A DNA stretch of 34,416 nucleotides from Afipia sp. (GTDB lineage: Bacteria > Pseudomonadota > Alphaproteobacteria > Rhizobiales > Xanthobacteraceae). Of the stretch, positions 1 to 8,508 are shown one piece after another. The position numbers were made by a program, and so were the translations under genes. Location of the stretch: assembly GCA_017308495.1 (NCBI GenBank), contig JAFKES010000087.1:1-34416 (forward strand), in the 5' to 3' direction. Numbering within the stretch: the first letter of the stretch is position 1; each line of letters opens with the position of its first letter. The notes under the pieces are model-generated. The model had not been told where the DNA came from and made no database searches. It was given only the letters and a program-made list of their open reading frames with translations.

Positions 1-301
1 CCAGCATGATCGCCTCGGCGGCGAGATAGATGGTGGAGGCGAACGGCACCGGCGCCACCACCCGACCGATCTCCTCGGCGATGACGCAGAGTTCGAGATG
101 GCCCGCCCCTGCGCCACCGAACGCTTCGGGAATGGCGACACCGAGAAAGCCCATCTCGGCGAGGCCCTTCCACAGGGCCTTGTCATAGGGCGCGCCGCCC
201 TCCAGCACCGTACGCGCCGCCTGCGGCGGACAGCGCTCGGTGAGATAGCGCCGTGCCTGATCGCGCAACTGCTTCTGGTCGTCGGAGAAATCGAAGTTCA
301 T
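1..301 (-). CDS. Acyl-CoA dehydrogenase, N-terminal part (cut by window edge)
   Basis: Flavoprotein that introduces the alpha-beta double bond into acyl-CoA esters in the first step of beta-oxidation. The reading frame opens at the ATG at 301 and stays open to the window edge, giving about 100 residues starting MNFDFSDDQKQLRDQ. The all-alpha N-terminal domain is recognisable: the F-S-(D/E)-(D/E)-Q start, the MGFLGVAIPEAFGGAG segment and LCVIAEEIGRVVAPVPF. The FAD-binding middle domain and catalytic Glu lie outside the window. It is the last visible gene of a minus-strand series behind the SDR, CoA-transferase and TetR genes, which suggests a dedicated acyl-CoA degradation operon. The chain-length class cannot be told from this fragment. 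Confidence 0.85.
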   Translation of the reverse strand, partial: MNFDFSDDQKQLRDQARRYLTERCPPQAARTVLEGGAPYDKALWKGLAEMGFLGVAIPEAFGGAGAGHLELCVIAEEIGRVVAPVPFASTIYLAAEAIML

Positions 302-397
302 CTGCTTGGCCTCTGCGCGATGATCTCGTCAGGATGACATTCTCCGTCAAGACGAGCCGGCGCCTGGGCGCCGGCCCCCGTCAAGACGCTCGGCCGC

Positions 398-1156
398 TTA
401 CCGCGGCGCCATGCGGATCGCGCCGTCGAGACGGATCACCTCGCCGTTGAGCATCGGGTTCTCGACGATGTGCACCGCGAGCGCGCCGTATTCGCTGGGA
501 TCGCCGAGACGCGCCGGATGCGGCACCTGCTTGCCGAGGCTGTCCTGCGCTTCCTGCGGCAGGCCCTTGAGCAGCGGCGTCAGGAACAGGCCGGGCGCGA
601 TGGTCATGACGCGGATGTTGAGCGAGGCGAGGTCGCGCGCCACCGGCAGCGTCATGCCGACGATGCCGCCCTTGGACGACGAATAGGCCGCCTGCCCGAT
701 CTGCCCGTCATAGGCCGCGACGCTGGCGGTGTTGATGATGACGCCGCGCTCCTCGCCGATGGTCGGCGCGTTCTGCATGCGCTCCGCCACCAGACGGATG
801 CAGTTGAAGCTGCCGATCAGGTTGACCTTGATGACGCGGGTGTAATCGGCCAGCGAATAGGCGCCGTTCTTGCCCACTGTCTTGCCGGCGTTGCCGATGC
901 CGGCGCAGTTCACCAGCACGCGCACCGGGCCATGGGCCGCCTCGGCCTTGGCGATCGCCTCCTTGACCGGCGCTTCCTCCGACACGTCGCCGACCAGCGC
1001 GAGGCCGTTGATCGCCTTGGCGACGGCGTCGGCGCCGTCCTTGTTCATGTCGATCACGGCGACCTTGGCGCCCCTGGCCGCCATCGCCCGCGCCGTCGCC
1101 GCGCCGAGGCCCGAACCGCCGCCGGTGATCAGAACCGAAATATCCTTGAGCTGCAT
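398..1156 (-). CDS. SDR-family 3-hydroxyacyl-CoA dehydrogenase (HSD17B10-like)
   Basis: A 252-residue short-chain dehydrogenase that probably oxidises 3-hydroxyacyl-CoA to 3-ketoacyl-CoA with NAD. The nucleotide-binding motif TGGGSGLG is at about residues 11-18, an Asp at the end of beta-2 (VIDMN) points to NAD preference, NCAG follows at about 83-86, and the catalytic Ser and YSSSK (Tyr/Lys) are in the expected order near 145-162. The C-terminal [16 protein letters not shown] matches type II 3-hydroxyacyl-CoA dehydrogenases. The ATG is preceded by an AGGAAAA-type ribosome site. It lies between a CoA-transferase-family gene and an acyl-CoA dehydrogenase on the same strand, which supports a beta-oxidation role. 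The exact substrate is inferred only from context. Confidence 0.85.
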   Translation of the reverse strand: MQLKDISVLITGGGSGLGAATARAMAARGAKVAVIDMNKDGADAVAKAINGLALVGDVSEEAPVKEAIAKAEAAHGPVRVLVNCAGIGNAGKTVGKNGAYSLADYTRVIKVNLIGSFNCIRLVAERMQNAPTIGEERGVIINTASVAAYDGQIGQAAYSSSKGGIVGMTLPVARDLASLNIRVMTIAPGLFLTPLLKGLPQEAQDSLGKQVPHPARLGDPSEYGALAVHIVENPMLNGEVIRLDGAIRMAPR

Positions 1157-1213
1157 CTTGGTTTTCCTGTCTTGGGTTGGAGAGAAGCGAGGTCGGGAAT
1201 GCGAAGAAGCGTT

Positions 1214-2338
1214 CTAGGACGTGTGCGCGGCGGTCGCTTCCGACCACAGCGCGAGAATCTCGGCGGCATCGACCGGCTCCGCCGCCGGCGAGCCCTGAAT
1301 GGCGGACGGCGTTCGCGAAAACCGCGGCGCGGGCGCGGGCTGAACATAGCCATGGGCCTCCACGAAGGTCTCCCGCGCCACCAGATGCGGATGACCCGGC
1401 GCCTCGAACAGTCCACGCACGGCGGCGGCGCAGGCGTCGGAGCCTTCCAGCAGCGCCGCCCATTCGTCGCGCGTTTTGGTGCGAAACAACTCCGCCATCC
1501 TCTCCTGCAACGCCGGCCACCGGTCGCAATCGAGCTGGGCGTCATATTCCGGGCCGGTCAGGCCGGCGCGCTGGCGCAGTTCGGCGTAAAACTGCGGCTC
1601 CAGCGCGCCGATGGCGATGAAACCACCGTCCTTGCATTGATAGGTGCGATAGAAATGCGCGCCGCCGTCGAGCAGATTGGTGCGCGGCCGGTCGCTCCAG
1701 CGGCCCATGGCGTGCATGCTGTGAAACATCGTCAGCATGCTGGAGACCCCGTCGCACATCGCCGCGTCCACCACCTGCCCCTTGCCCGAGCCGCGCGCCG
1801 CGATCACCGCCGCCAGCACGCCGGCGACGAGATAGAGCGCGCCGCCGCCATAGTCGCCGACCAGATTGAGCGGCGACACGGTCTCGCCGTTGCCGGCGCG
1901 AAACGAATCCAGCGCGCCGGTGATCGCGATGTAATTGATGTCGTGGCCCGCCGCCTGCGCCAGCGGCCCGCCCTGGCCCCAGCCGGTCATGCGGCCGTAG
2001 ACGAGGCGCGGGTTGCGTTTCAGGGCGACCTCCGGCCCGAGGCCGAGCCGCTCCATCACCTGCGGGCGGAAGCCTTCGATCAGAATGTCGGCGGCGGCGA
2101 TCAGGTCGAGCGCCTGGCCGACATGATCGGGGCTCTTGAGATCCAGTTCGACGACACTGCGTCCGCGATTGACGAAATCCCGCGCGTCGCGCCGGCCCTG
2201 GCCGGGCCGCACGACCGACACCACGTCGGCGCCCATGTCGGACAGCAGCATCGACGCGAACGGCGCCGGGCCGAGACCGGCGAACTCGACGACACGCACG
2301 CCGCGCAAGGGCCCCGTCGCCGCCGTCTGCTCCTTCAT
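1214..2338 (-). CDS. CaiB/BaiF family protein, probably alpha-methylacyl-CoA racemase
   Basis: 374 residues from the chosen ATG; a GTG five codons upstream (2353) is possible, but GGGAGAGG sits just before the ATG at 2338. The class III CoA-transferase fold is evident from GLGPAPFASMLLSDMGADV near the N terminus and GFRPQVMERLGLGP. The pattern GRMTGWGQGGP followed by AGHDINYIAITGAL and then VGDYGGG matches the His and Asp catalytic residues of alpha-methylacyl-CoA racemases, and the length fits those better than the roughly 400-residue transferases. It would epimerise 2-methyl-branched acyl-CoA so that the acyl-CoA dehydrogenase can act. A true CoA transferase remains possible. It is flanked by the TetR and SDR genes on the same strand. 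Confidence 0.82.
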   Translation of the reverse strand: MKEQTAATGPLRGVRVVEFAGLGPAPFASMLLSDMGADVVSVVRPGQGRRDARDFVNRGRSVVELDLKSPDHVGQALDLIAAADILIEGFRPQVMERLGLGPEVALKRNPRLVYGRMTGWGQGGPLAQAAGHDINYIAITGALDSFRAGNGETVSPLNLVGDYGGGALYLVAGVLAAVIAARGSGKGQVVDAAMCDGVSSMLTMFHSMHAMGRWSDRPRTNLLDGGAHFYRTYQCKDGGFIAIGALEPQFYAELRQRAGLTGPEYDAQLDCDRWPALQERMAELFRTKTRDEWAALLEGSDACAAAVRGLFEAPGHPHLVARETFVEAHGYVQPAPAPRFSRTPSAIQGSPAAEPVDAAEILALWSEATAAHTS

Positions 2339-2413
2339 CCGCCTCTCCCGCACGCAACGTTGTGTCGTTTCTCGGACCGTGCCGGTCTTGCGCCGGCCTC
2401 GCCTCGATGTTGG

Positions 2414-3109
2414 TTAGCCCGGCGGCTTGCCATCCTTGTCGGTCAGCAATCCACCGAGGATCAGTTTGGTCATGTGGTCGATATATTGTCGCCGCACCGC
2501 ATCGGTGACGCCGCCGGAGCCGATCAGGTGCGCATTGATCTGCCGACCGTAGAACAGGTGATCGCAGGCGCCGTTGAGGCTGATGTAGAACAGCGCCGGA
2601 TCGACCTTGCGGAACTCGCCGGCCGCGATCCCTTCTTCAAGCAGCCGTTTCACGAAGCCGAACAGCGGCCCCACGAAGAAACGATGGACCTCTTTCGCCG
2701 TCGCCTCGCTGCCCTGATGCAGCAGCAGATGGATCAGCCGGTTGAGATACGGCACGCGATAATAGGCATTGACGATGCCGGCGATGTGGCGCCGCATCTT
2801 CTCCGTCGGCGAGATCGACTGGTCGAGCACGAAGGCGAGATTGGCCATCTCGGCGCGGGCGTCGCGCGCCAGCAGCGCCAGCAGCAGGCCGTCCTTGTTA
2901 CCGAAATGATATTTGACCAGCGCGGCGTTGACGCCGGACTTCTGGGCGATCTCGCTCAGCGAAATCTCGGTGGAGTTGCGCTCGATCATCAGGTCGCCCG
3001 CCGCCACCAGCAGCTTGGCGGCCGTCGCGTTCATCGGCGCGGCGTCCTTGCCGAAGGCCGGATGGGAGACGGCGCGCAACGGCGCTTTGCTGGATGAGGC
3101 TGGTGGCAT
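2414..3109 (-). CDS. TetR-family transcriptional regulator
   Basis: About 231 residues from the ATG at 3109; an ATG at 3034 would start closer to the DNA-binding domain and is also possible. The helix-turn-helix is clear: ISLSEIAQKSGVNAALVKYHFGNKDGLLLAL, with the signature KYHFGNKDGL at its end. The C-terminal part is a helical ligand-binding domain of the type found in regulators of acyl-CoA pathways. It is divergent from the thiolase and first in the minus-strand series of racemase, SDR and acyl-CoA dehydrogenase, so it most likely represses both arms and responds to an acyl-CoA intermediate. That role is inferred from position. A candidate operator overlaps the thiolase promoter at 3181-3193. 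Confidence 0.88.
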   Translation of the reverse strand: MPPASSSKAPLRAVSHPAFGKDAAPMNATAAKLLVAAGDLMIERNSTEISLSEIAQKSGVNAALVKYHFGNKDGLLLALLARDARAEMANLAFVLDQSISPTEKMRRHIAGIVNAYYRVPYLNRLIHLLLHQGSEATAKEVHRFFVGPLFGFVKRLLEEGIAAGEFRKVDPALFYISLNGACDHLFYGRQINAHLIGSGGVTDAVRRQYIDHMTKLILGGLLTDKDGKPPG

Positions 3110-3180
3110 TGGCAAATCCGGAAGACTGTCCGGCCGCCAGCTAACCCCATGACCGGCCCGCACTCAAGAGTTAATTGACC

Positions 3181-3211
3181 GATTGACTAAATCACTCCCC
3201 ACCCGTTTAAT
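3181..3211 (+). promoter_or_regulatory. Probable sigma-70 promoter with overlapping TetR operator
   Basis: TTGACT at 3183-3188 and TTTAAT at 3206-3211 are separated by 17 bases, a good housekeeping promoter for the thiolase at 3250. The near-palindrome GATTGACTAAATC (3181-3193; outer arms GATT/AATC pair perfectly) covers the -35 box. A divergent TetR gene begins about 70 bases away, so this is the natural place for repressor binding. Assignment of the operator to this regulator is inference. Confidence 0.5.
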
Positions 3212-3249
3212 TGCCGCCAAGATCACACAATCGCAGCAGGGAGCGCACC

Positions 3250-4422
3250 ATGGCCGAAGCCTACATCGTCGCCGCAGCACGCACCGCGGGAGGTCGCAAG
3301 GGCGGCCGCCTCAGCGGCTGGCATCCGGTCGATCTCGCGGCCTCGGTGCTGGATGCGCTGGTGGAGCGTAGCGGCGTCGATCCCGCGCAGGTGGAGGACG
3401 TCATCATGGGCTGCGTGATGCAGGTGGGCGAGCAGTCCAACAATGTGGCGCGCAACGCCGTGATGGCCTCCAAGCTGCCGGAAAGCGTGCCGGCCACGTC
3501 GGTGGACCGCCAGTGCGGCTCCTCGCAGCAGGCGCTGCATTTCGCCGCGCAGGCGGTGATGTCCGGCACCATGGACATCGTCATCGCCGCCGGCGTCGAG
3601 GGCATGACCCGCGTCCCGATGGGACTGCCCGCGACGCTCGCGGCCAAGAACGGCTTCGGCAATTACTACAGCCCGAACATCCAGGCGAAGTATCCGAACA
3701 TCCAGTTCAGCCAGTTCACCGGCGCGGAGATGATGGCGGAGAAGTACGGCCTGTCGAAGGACGACCTCGACCGCTATTCCTTCGAGAGCCACCAGCGCGC
3801 CATCGCGGCGACTGAGGCCGGCGCGTTCAGGGACGAAATCGTGCCGCTGACGATCACCCGCGCCGACGGCTCGACCGACATCCACGCCATCGACGAAGGC
3901 ATCCGCTTCGACGCAACCCTTGAAGGCATCAGCGGCGTCAAGACCATCGTCGACGGCGGCAAGATCACCGCCGCCAACGCCAGCCAGATTTGCGACGGCG
4001 CCTCCGGCGTCATGGTGGTCAACGAGAAGGGGCTGAAGTCGCTCGGCATCGCGCCGCTGGCGCGCATCCATCACCTGACCATGATGGGCCACGATCCGGT
4101 CATCATGCTGGAAGCGCCGCTGCCCGCCACCGAGCGCGCGCTGAAGAAGGCCGGGATGAGCATCGACGATATCGACCTGTTCGAGGTCAACGAGGCGTTC
4201 GCCTCGGTGCCGACCGCATGGCTCAAAACCACCGGGGCCGATCCGGCCAGGCTCAACGTCAACGGCGGCGCCATCGCGCTCGGCCATCCGCTCGGCGGAA
4301 GTGGCACCAAGCTGATGACCACGCTGATCAACGCCTTGAGGCAGCGCAACAAGCGCTACGGCCTGCAGACCATGTGCGAAGGCGGCGGCATGGCCAACGT
4401 CACCATCGTCGAGCGGTTGTGA
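3250..4422 (+). CDS. Thiolase, acetyl-CoA acetyltransferase type
   Basis: 390 residues starting MAEAYIVAAARTAGG; in-frame codons upstream of 3250 lack a sensible start. The thiolase catalytic set is complete: the nucleophile Cys89 in VDRQCGSSQQAL, His346 in GHPLGGSG, and Cys376 in CEGGGMANV close to the C terminus. NEAFASVP, the conserved NEAFA motif, is also present. It catalyses CoA-dependent cleavage of 3-ketoacyl-CoA (or the reverse condensation). It is followed by the acyl-CoA ligase on the same strand after a 199-base gap that holds a composite repeat, and it is divergent from the TetR-led genes. Catabolic use is inferred from these neighbours. Confidence 0.93.
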   Translation: MAEAYIVAAARTAGGRKGGRLSGWHPVDLAASVLDALVERSGVDPAQVEDVIMGCVMQVGEQSNNVARNAVMASKLPESVPATSVDRQCGSSQQALHFAAQAVMSGTMDIVIAAGVEGMTRVPMGLPATLAAKNGFGNYYSPNIQAKYPNIQFSQFTGAEMMAEKYGLSKDDLDRYSFESHQRAIAATEAGAFRDEIVPLTITRADGSTDIHAIDEGIRFDATLEGISGVKTIVDGGKITAANASQICDGASGVMVVNEKGLKSLGIAPLARIHHLTMMGHDPVIMLEAPLPATERALKKAGMSIDDIDLFEVNEAFASVPTAWLKTTGADPARLNVNGGAIALGHPLGGSGTKLMTTLINALRQRNKRYGLQTMCEGGGMANVTIVERL

Positions 4423-4433
4423 GACACAACAAT

Positions 4434-4557
4434 CGTCGTCCCGGCCAAGTGAGCACAGCGAGCGCGAGCCGGGACCCATAGCCACCGCCGACGATTGCCG
4501 GGCACGGATTCCCATCATCCTTCAGGGGTGATAGATCCTGGCCTTCGCCGGAACGAC
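4434..4557. repeat. Composite intergenic inverted repeat (Bradyrhizobiaceae type)
   Basis: The gap between thiolase and ligase begins with TCGTCGTCCCGGCC and ends with GGCCTTCGCCGGAACGAC, which are imperfect reverse complements. An inner GAGCCGGGACCCATAG completes a stem with the left arm. Units of this kind (GTCCCGGC...GCCGGGACCC) are scattered in intergenic space in Bradyrhizobium and Rhodopseudomonas relatives, as I recall. It may form a transcript hairpin and partly uncouple the two genes. Confidence 0.6.
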
Positions 4558-4621
4558 CAGGAGTTTTCTGCACTTCAATTCAAGAGCGGACCCATCCGCC
4601 GTCCATGAGGAAACGCGCCCC

Positions 4622-6175
4622 ATGACCCATCCCTCTCTCCACGCCCGGACCACGCCGGACAAGATCGCCTACCAGATGGCGGGCAGCGGCGAGGCCATCA
4701 CCTATCGCGACCTCGACCGCCGCTCCAACCAGGGCGCGCAGCTGTTCCGCTCACTCGGGCTGAAGACCGGCGACCACATCGCGTTTCTGATGGAGAACTG
4801 CCTCGCCTTCATGGAGATCTGCTGGGCGGCGCAGCGCGCGGGGCTGTATTACACCGCGATCAGCCGCTATCTCACTTCGGAGGAGATCGCCTACATCGTC
4901 AAGGATTGCGGCGCGCGGGTGGTCATCACCTCGCCGGCCTGCCTCGCGGCCATTGCGCCACTGGCCGGCAATGGCGCGGACGCGCCGACGTTCTTCGTCA
5001 CCGGAGCGCCGCAGGGTCCGTTCCGGTCGTGGGACGCCGCGCTGGCCACGCAGCCGGCGACGCCGATCGCGGATGAGGCCGCCGGCATCGACATGCTGTA
5101 TTCGTCGGGCACCACGGGGCGGCCGAAAGGCGTGCTCCGCGCCATGACGGAGCCATCCATTCTGGTGCCCAACGCCTTCCTGAAATATCTGTGCGCGGAT
5201 ATCTACGGCATGTCCGCAGAGAGCATCTACCTGTCGCCGGCGCCGCTCTATCACGCCGCCCCGCTGCGCTACAACATGATGGTCGGCGTACTCGGCGGCA
5301 CCGCGATCATCATGGAGCATTTCGACGCCGAGAACTTCCTCCAACTGGTGGACAAACACCGCATCAACGTCACCCAGCTGGTGCCGACCATGTTCGTGCG
5401 CATGCTGAAGCTGCCGGACGAGGTGCGCGCGCGCTACGACGTGTCCTCGCTCAGGATGGCGATTCACGCGGCCGCGCCCTGCCCGGTGGAGGTGAAAGCG
5501 CGGATGATCGCCTGGTGGGGACCGATCATCGCCGAGTACTATGCGGGATCGGAGGGCAACGGCGTCACCGTCTCCAATTCGCAGGACTGGCTCAGCCATC
5601 GCGGCACCGTCGGCCGCGCGGTGGTCGGCAAGCTCAAGATCCTGGATGATGATGACGAGGAAGTGCCGACCGGCGAGATCGGCACGGTCTATTTCGCCGA
5701 CGGCCCGCAATTCGCCTATCACAACGATCCGGACAAGACGCAGCGCGCCTACAACAGGCGCGGCTGGTCCACGCTCGGCGACGTCGGCTATGTCGATGCG
5801 GAAGGCTTTCTCTATCTCACCGACCGCAAGGCCTACATGATCATCTCCGGCGGCGTGAACATCTATCCGCAGGAGACGGAGGACGTGCTGATCACGCATC
5901 CCGCGGTGGCGGACGTCGCCGTGTTCGGCGTGCCGAACGAGGAGATGGGCGAAGAGGTCAAGGCGGTGGTGCAGCCCCACCACATGGCGCAAGCGGGCGA
6001 CGCCCTCGCAACTGAGCTGATCGCGTTCTGCCGCCGGCATCTGTCGCCGATCAAGTGCCCCCGGAGCATCGACTTCGAAGCCGAACTGCCGCGCACGCCC
6101 ACCGGCAAGCTGGTCAAGCGCCACCTGCGCGACCGCTACTGGGCCGCGGCCCGGACAACGCCGGTGCAGGCGTGA
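4622..6175 (+). CDS. AMP-forming acyl-CoA synthetase / ligase
   Basis: A 517-residue ANL-superfamily enzyme that activates a carboxylic acid to its CoA thioester through an acyl-adenylate. The phosphate-binding loop SSGTTGRPKGV is at about residues 161-171. The A5-like segment YYAGSEGNG, the hinge region GWSTLGDVGYVD, YMIISGGVNIYP and the catalytic-lysine motif PRTPTGKLVKRHL at the C terminus are all present. The ATG at 4622 follows GAGGAAACG. It lies downstream of the thiolase on the same strand and probably supplies the CoA ester that the divergent genes oxidise. The substrate (fatty, branched or aromatic acid) cannot be read from sequence. Its stop is only 12 bases from the convergent gene's stop. 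Confidence 0.92.
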   Translation: MTHPSLHARTTPDKIAYQMAGSGEAITYRDLDRRSNQGAQLFRSLGLKTGDHIAFLMENCLAFMEICWAAQRAGLYYTAISRYLTSEEIAYIVKDCGARVVITSPACLAAIAPLAGNGADAPTFFVTGAPQGPFRSWDAALATQPATPIADEAAGIDMLYSSGTTGRPKGVLRAMTEPSILVPNAFLKYLCADIYGMSAESIYLSPAPLYHAAPLRYNMMVGVLGGTAIIMEHFDAENFLQLVDKHRINVTQLVPTMFVRMLKLPDEVRARYDVSSLRMAIHAAAPCPVEVKARMIAWWGPIIAEYYAGSEGNGVTVSNSQDWLSHRGTVGRAVVGKLKILDDDDEEVPTGEIGTVYFADGPQFAYHNDPDKTQRAYNRRGWSTLGDVGYVDAEGFLYLTDRKAYMIISGGVNIYPQETEDVLITHPAVADVAVFGVPNEEMGEEVKAVVQPHHMAQAGDALATELIAFCRRHLSPIKCPRSIDFEAELPRTPTGKLVKRHLRDRYWAAARTTPVQA

Positions 6176-6187
6176 GCGGGGAGTTCG

Positions 6188-6865
6188 TCAGTCCTCGCGC
6201 AGCCACTGCTCGAGCAGCTTGACGTCGGGCGGCTGGGCGTAACGGGTGGTCCACATATCCACCGCCCACTCCACATGGCTGGCCTTCTCCGTCAGCACCG
6301 CGGTGTTGTGCGGCAATTGCATCGCGAACAGGTTGCCGCGATAGCGCGGATTGCCGACGGTGTGGTGTTTCAGCAGCCCCCATTCCTGCAGCACCAGCAG
6401 CAGGCTCGAAACATTGCGGGTGGAATCCCAGCAGTCGAAATTCTGGGCCGCGGCTCCGGTGCGGATATCGGCATGGGCGACGCGCTGGGTGGTGCCGATC
6501 ACAGGACCGATGCGCCTGTCGAACCAGATCACCGCCTTCTGCACGGCGGCGCGCTCGGCCGCGGGCGAAGCCCCACCGGCGGCGAGGATCTGCGTCAGCG
6601 CCTTGCGGTCGGCGGCGGTGAAATCCAGCTCGGCGCGGCGGCGGCAAACGAAACCGTAGCACACCGTCATCGTGCTCTCGCTCGGCGGATTGATCGACAC
6701 CGAGGTGTAAAGCTGGTTCTGCTCGGGACTGAGCTGCAGCGCGCGCGCCTGATTGATGCCGGGCAGCAGCACGAGCAGCACGACCGCAGCAAAACATTCG
6801 CGGCGCGCACGACGGGACGGCTGACGGACGAACGCACGCAGGAATAGACGTATAACTGGCCGCAT
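6188..6865 (-). CDS. Exported protein of unknown function, possible Cys-His-type fold
   Basis: 225 residues. An Arg-rich start (RQPSRRARRE) precedes a hydrophobic stretch (AAVVLLVLLPG, about 26-36) and an Ala-rich region, so it is probably exported or membrane-anchored by an N-terminal signal. I do not recognise the family. The middle has two cysteines in CYGFVCRRR, and the conserved-looking block NFDCWDSTRNVSS...HHTVG...LPHNTAVL resembles the Cys, His order of transglutaminase-like proteases, but I cannot confirm a catalytic triad. The gene ends tail-to-tail with the acyl-CoA ligase and follows the DUF488 gene on the same strand with a 50-base gap. Base composition matches its neighbours. 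Confidence 0.6.
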   Translation of the reverse strand: MRPVIRLFLRAFVRQPSRRARRECFAAVVLLVLLPGINQARALQLSPEQNQLYTSVSINPPSESTMTVCYGFVCRRRAELDFTAADRKALTQILAAGGASPAAERAAVQKAVIWFDRRIGPVIGTTQRVAHADIRTGAAAQNFDCWDSTRNVSSLLLVLQEWGLLKHHTVGNPRYRGNLFAMQLPHNTAVLTEKASHVEWAVDMWTTRYAQPPDVKLLEQWLRED

Positions 6866-6915
6866 CGAATGGAACCCCCGAAACCGGCCGCAAGCCTAGC
6901 TTCCGCCACCCGGAC

Positions 6916-7455
6916 TTACAACGCAGGACTCTCGGGATAGACCACCGTGCCATCGGGCTGGATGACGGCGCCCGGCGTCATCCGCGCGGTCTCCAGCCGT
7001 CCCGGACCCATGATGTGGAACACCGTGCGCCCACGCGCGATCAGGTAATCGGTAATGATGCGGCGATGACAGCGCCACCACACCGCCTCCGCGCACATGA
7101 CGGCGCAGCGCCGCTGCGCGGCCCGATCGAGCAGGTCCGCAAGCCCCTGCTGAAACGTGTCAGACAGGGCATAGTCGGCGTAATTGTGGAAACTCTTGTT
7201 GGTCCAGAACTCGTTGACCTCCGTCGGCACGCGCGCGGCCTTGCCGCGCAGGCCGCCGAGCGCCGCGATGTGCGCATAGGAAATCTGGACCGCCGCCAGA
7301 GTGGCGGCAAGCGCGGTGCCGTTGAACTGCGGATTGGCCCGCGACATCGGCATCTTGCGCACATCGGCGAGATCCCCGATGTCCGCGCCGCGCAGCAGGT
7401 CGACGAAATCATCGATGCTGCGATTGGAATGCCCTATGGTGAAGACCGGCAGCAC
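6916..7455 (-). CDS. DUF488 family protein
   Basis: 179 residues with the DUF488 hallmarks: the start FTIGHSNRSIDDFVDLL, DLADVRKMPMSRANPQFN, and a later CAEAVWWRCHRRIITDYLIARG segment carrying the conserved Cys and the WRCHR motif. The biochemical function of the family is not firmly established; the conserved Cys/His/Arg cluster suggests a nucleic-acid-linked or redox activity. It lies 9 bases downstream of the DUF2945 gene, which itself follows the encapsulin gene closely, so it is probably the last stress-related member of the peroxidase-encapsulin transcript. Confidence 0.85.
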   Translation of the reverse strand: MLPVFTIGHSNRSIDDFVDLLRGADIGDLADVRKMPMSRANPQFNGTALAATLAAVQISYAHIAALGGLRGKAARVPTEVNEFWTNKSFHNYADYALSDTFQQGLADLLDRAAQRRCAVMCAEAVWWRCHRRIITDYLIARGRTVFHIMGPGRLETARMTPGAVIQPDGTVVYPESPAL

Positions 7456-7464
7456 GGCACAGCG

Positions 7465-7674
7465 TCAGGCGCGACGGAGCGCGCTGCCCTTGTGGGCCGC
7501 GACGTGGTCCGTCTTGTCGCTCTTGATCTCATACTGCGGATCGCTCTCCGACGCGTGATGCGTGTACCCCTTGTACTGGAAGTCCGAGGTGTGCACGGCA
7601 ACGATCGTCCCGCTGACATGGCCGGCCTCGGAATTCCATGTGACGTGATCGCCGATCTTGAAACGCCCGGCCAT
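7465..7674 (-). CDS. DUF2945 (HVA1 / TUDOR-like) small protein
   Basis: 69 residues beginning MAGRFKIGDHVTWNSEAG. This matches the small DUF2945/HVA1 family with a TUDOR-like barrel: the FKxGDxVxWNSEAGxVxGTI start, then the central YKGYTHHASESDPQYEIKSDKTDH and HKGSALRR at the end. Proteins of this family are usually found among general-stress genes in alphaproteobacteria; the molecular role is unknown. It lies 21 bases downstream of the encapsulin gene and 9 bases upstream of the DUF488 gene, all on the minus strand, so cotranscription is likely. Confidence 0.88.
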   Translation of the reverse strand: MAGRFKIGDHVTWNSEAGHVSGTIVAVHTSDFQYKGYTHHASESDPQYEIKSDKTDHVAAHKGSALRRA

Positions 7675-7695
7675 GACGCAGGCTCCATTCGCTGT

Positions 7696-8505
7696 TCAGG
7701 ACGCCCTGCCGGAACCGAGGACCACCGACGCCTCGGTGGTCAGCACGCGGAAGGTGAACGTCTCCTGGAAGTACAGCTCCACCGTCGTACTCGAATGGCC
7801 GAGATAGCCGATCGACAGGTCCTGGCCGATATCCAGCTCGAAATCGCCGCCGCGCGTCGTCATCACAAACGCACCCTCGATAGCCGGCGCCCAGATCAGT
7901 CCGCCATCCACCAGACGCTCGATATGGCGGACCACCGGATAGCCTTCGTCGCTGCCGCCGGTGGCCGCGGTATAGGCGTCGCCGCCGAGCACCAGCGCAT
8001 AGGGCCCGTTGCAGCCGGCCAGCCGCAATTCGCTCACCGCCCGCGCCACGACATCCGGATAGGCCTTCACGCTCGCGGGCAGCGCGAGGCGCGCATTGCT
8101 GCTGGCCTCGCGAATACCCTGAATGCCGGCCTCCGCGTAACCGTCGAAAATCGCGCGGTCCTCGGCGAAGGCGATCCGGCGCGCGGCGTCCTTGACCGGC
8201 GACCAGTCGGCGTCGAGAGCGCCGCGCTCGACATCGTCGATCTGCTGACGCGACAGCTGGAACGGCACGCGCAGCTCGACCAGCGCCTTGACCTCGCGCT
8301 GTTGCGCCAAGATGCCGTCGGCCGGCCCCTTGATCGCGCGCACATGGCCGGTGCCGACCGCCGAGAAATCGACGCCCCTGGCTTCGGACACATCGACGAC
8401 GCGGCGCGCCGCAAGATGGCGCTTCAGGGTCCGCGAGGCTTCGTCCTCGATCTGGGCCCAGGCCTGGTCGGAAATCGGGGCGAGGTGCCGGTGAAGATTG
8501 TTCAT
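7696..8505 (-). CDS. Family 1 encapsulin shell protein
   Basis: A 269-residue HK97-fold capsid protein that self-assembles into a protein nanocompartment around tagged cargo. The family start MNNLHRHLAPISDQAWAQIEDEA is present, followed by KRHLAARRVVDV, the E-loop region, DWSPVKDAARRIAFAEDRAIF and the C-terminal IGYLGH...LYFQETFTFRV block typical of encapsulins (linocin-M18-like). Length is normal. The gene starts 3 bases after the stop of the DyP peroxidase, and its ribosome site AAGGAAGG (8513-8520) lies inside the last codons of that gene. The shell therefore almost certainly packages the peroxidase. Confidence 0.96.
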   Translation of the reverse strand: MNNLHRHLAPISDQAWAQIEDEASRTLKRHLAARRVVDVSEARGVDFSAVGTGHVRAIKGPADGILAQQREVKALVELRVPFQLSRQQIDDVERGALDADWSPVKDAARRIAFAEDRAIFDGYAEAGIQGIREASSNARLALPASVKAYPDVVARAVSELRLAGCNGPYALVLGGDAYTAATGGSDEGYPVVRHIERLVDGGLIWAPAIEGAFVMTTRGGDFELDIGQDLSIGYLGHSSTTVELYFQETFTFRVLTTEASVVLGSGRAS

Positions 8506-8508
8506 GTG

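Noticed and set aside
470-3097. 875-residue plus-strand open frame
   Set aside because: His/Arg/Asp-rich antisense shadow of the SDR, racemase and TetR genes, which have full family motifs on the other strand.
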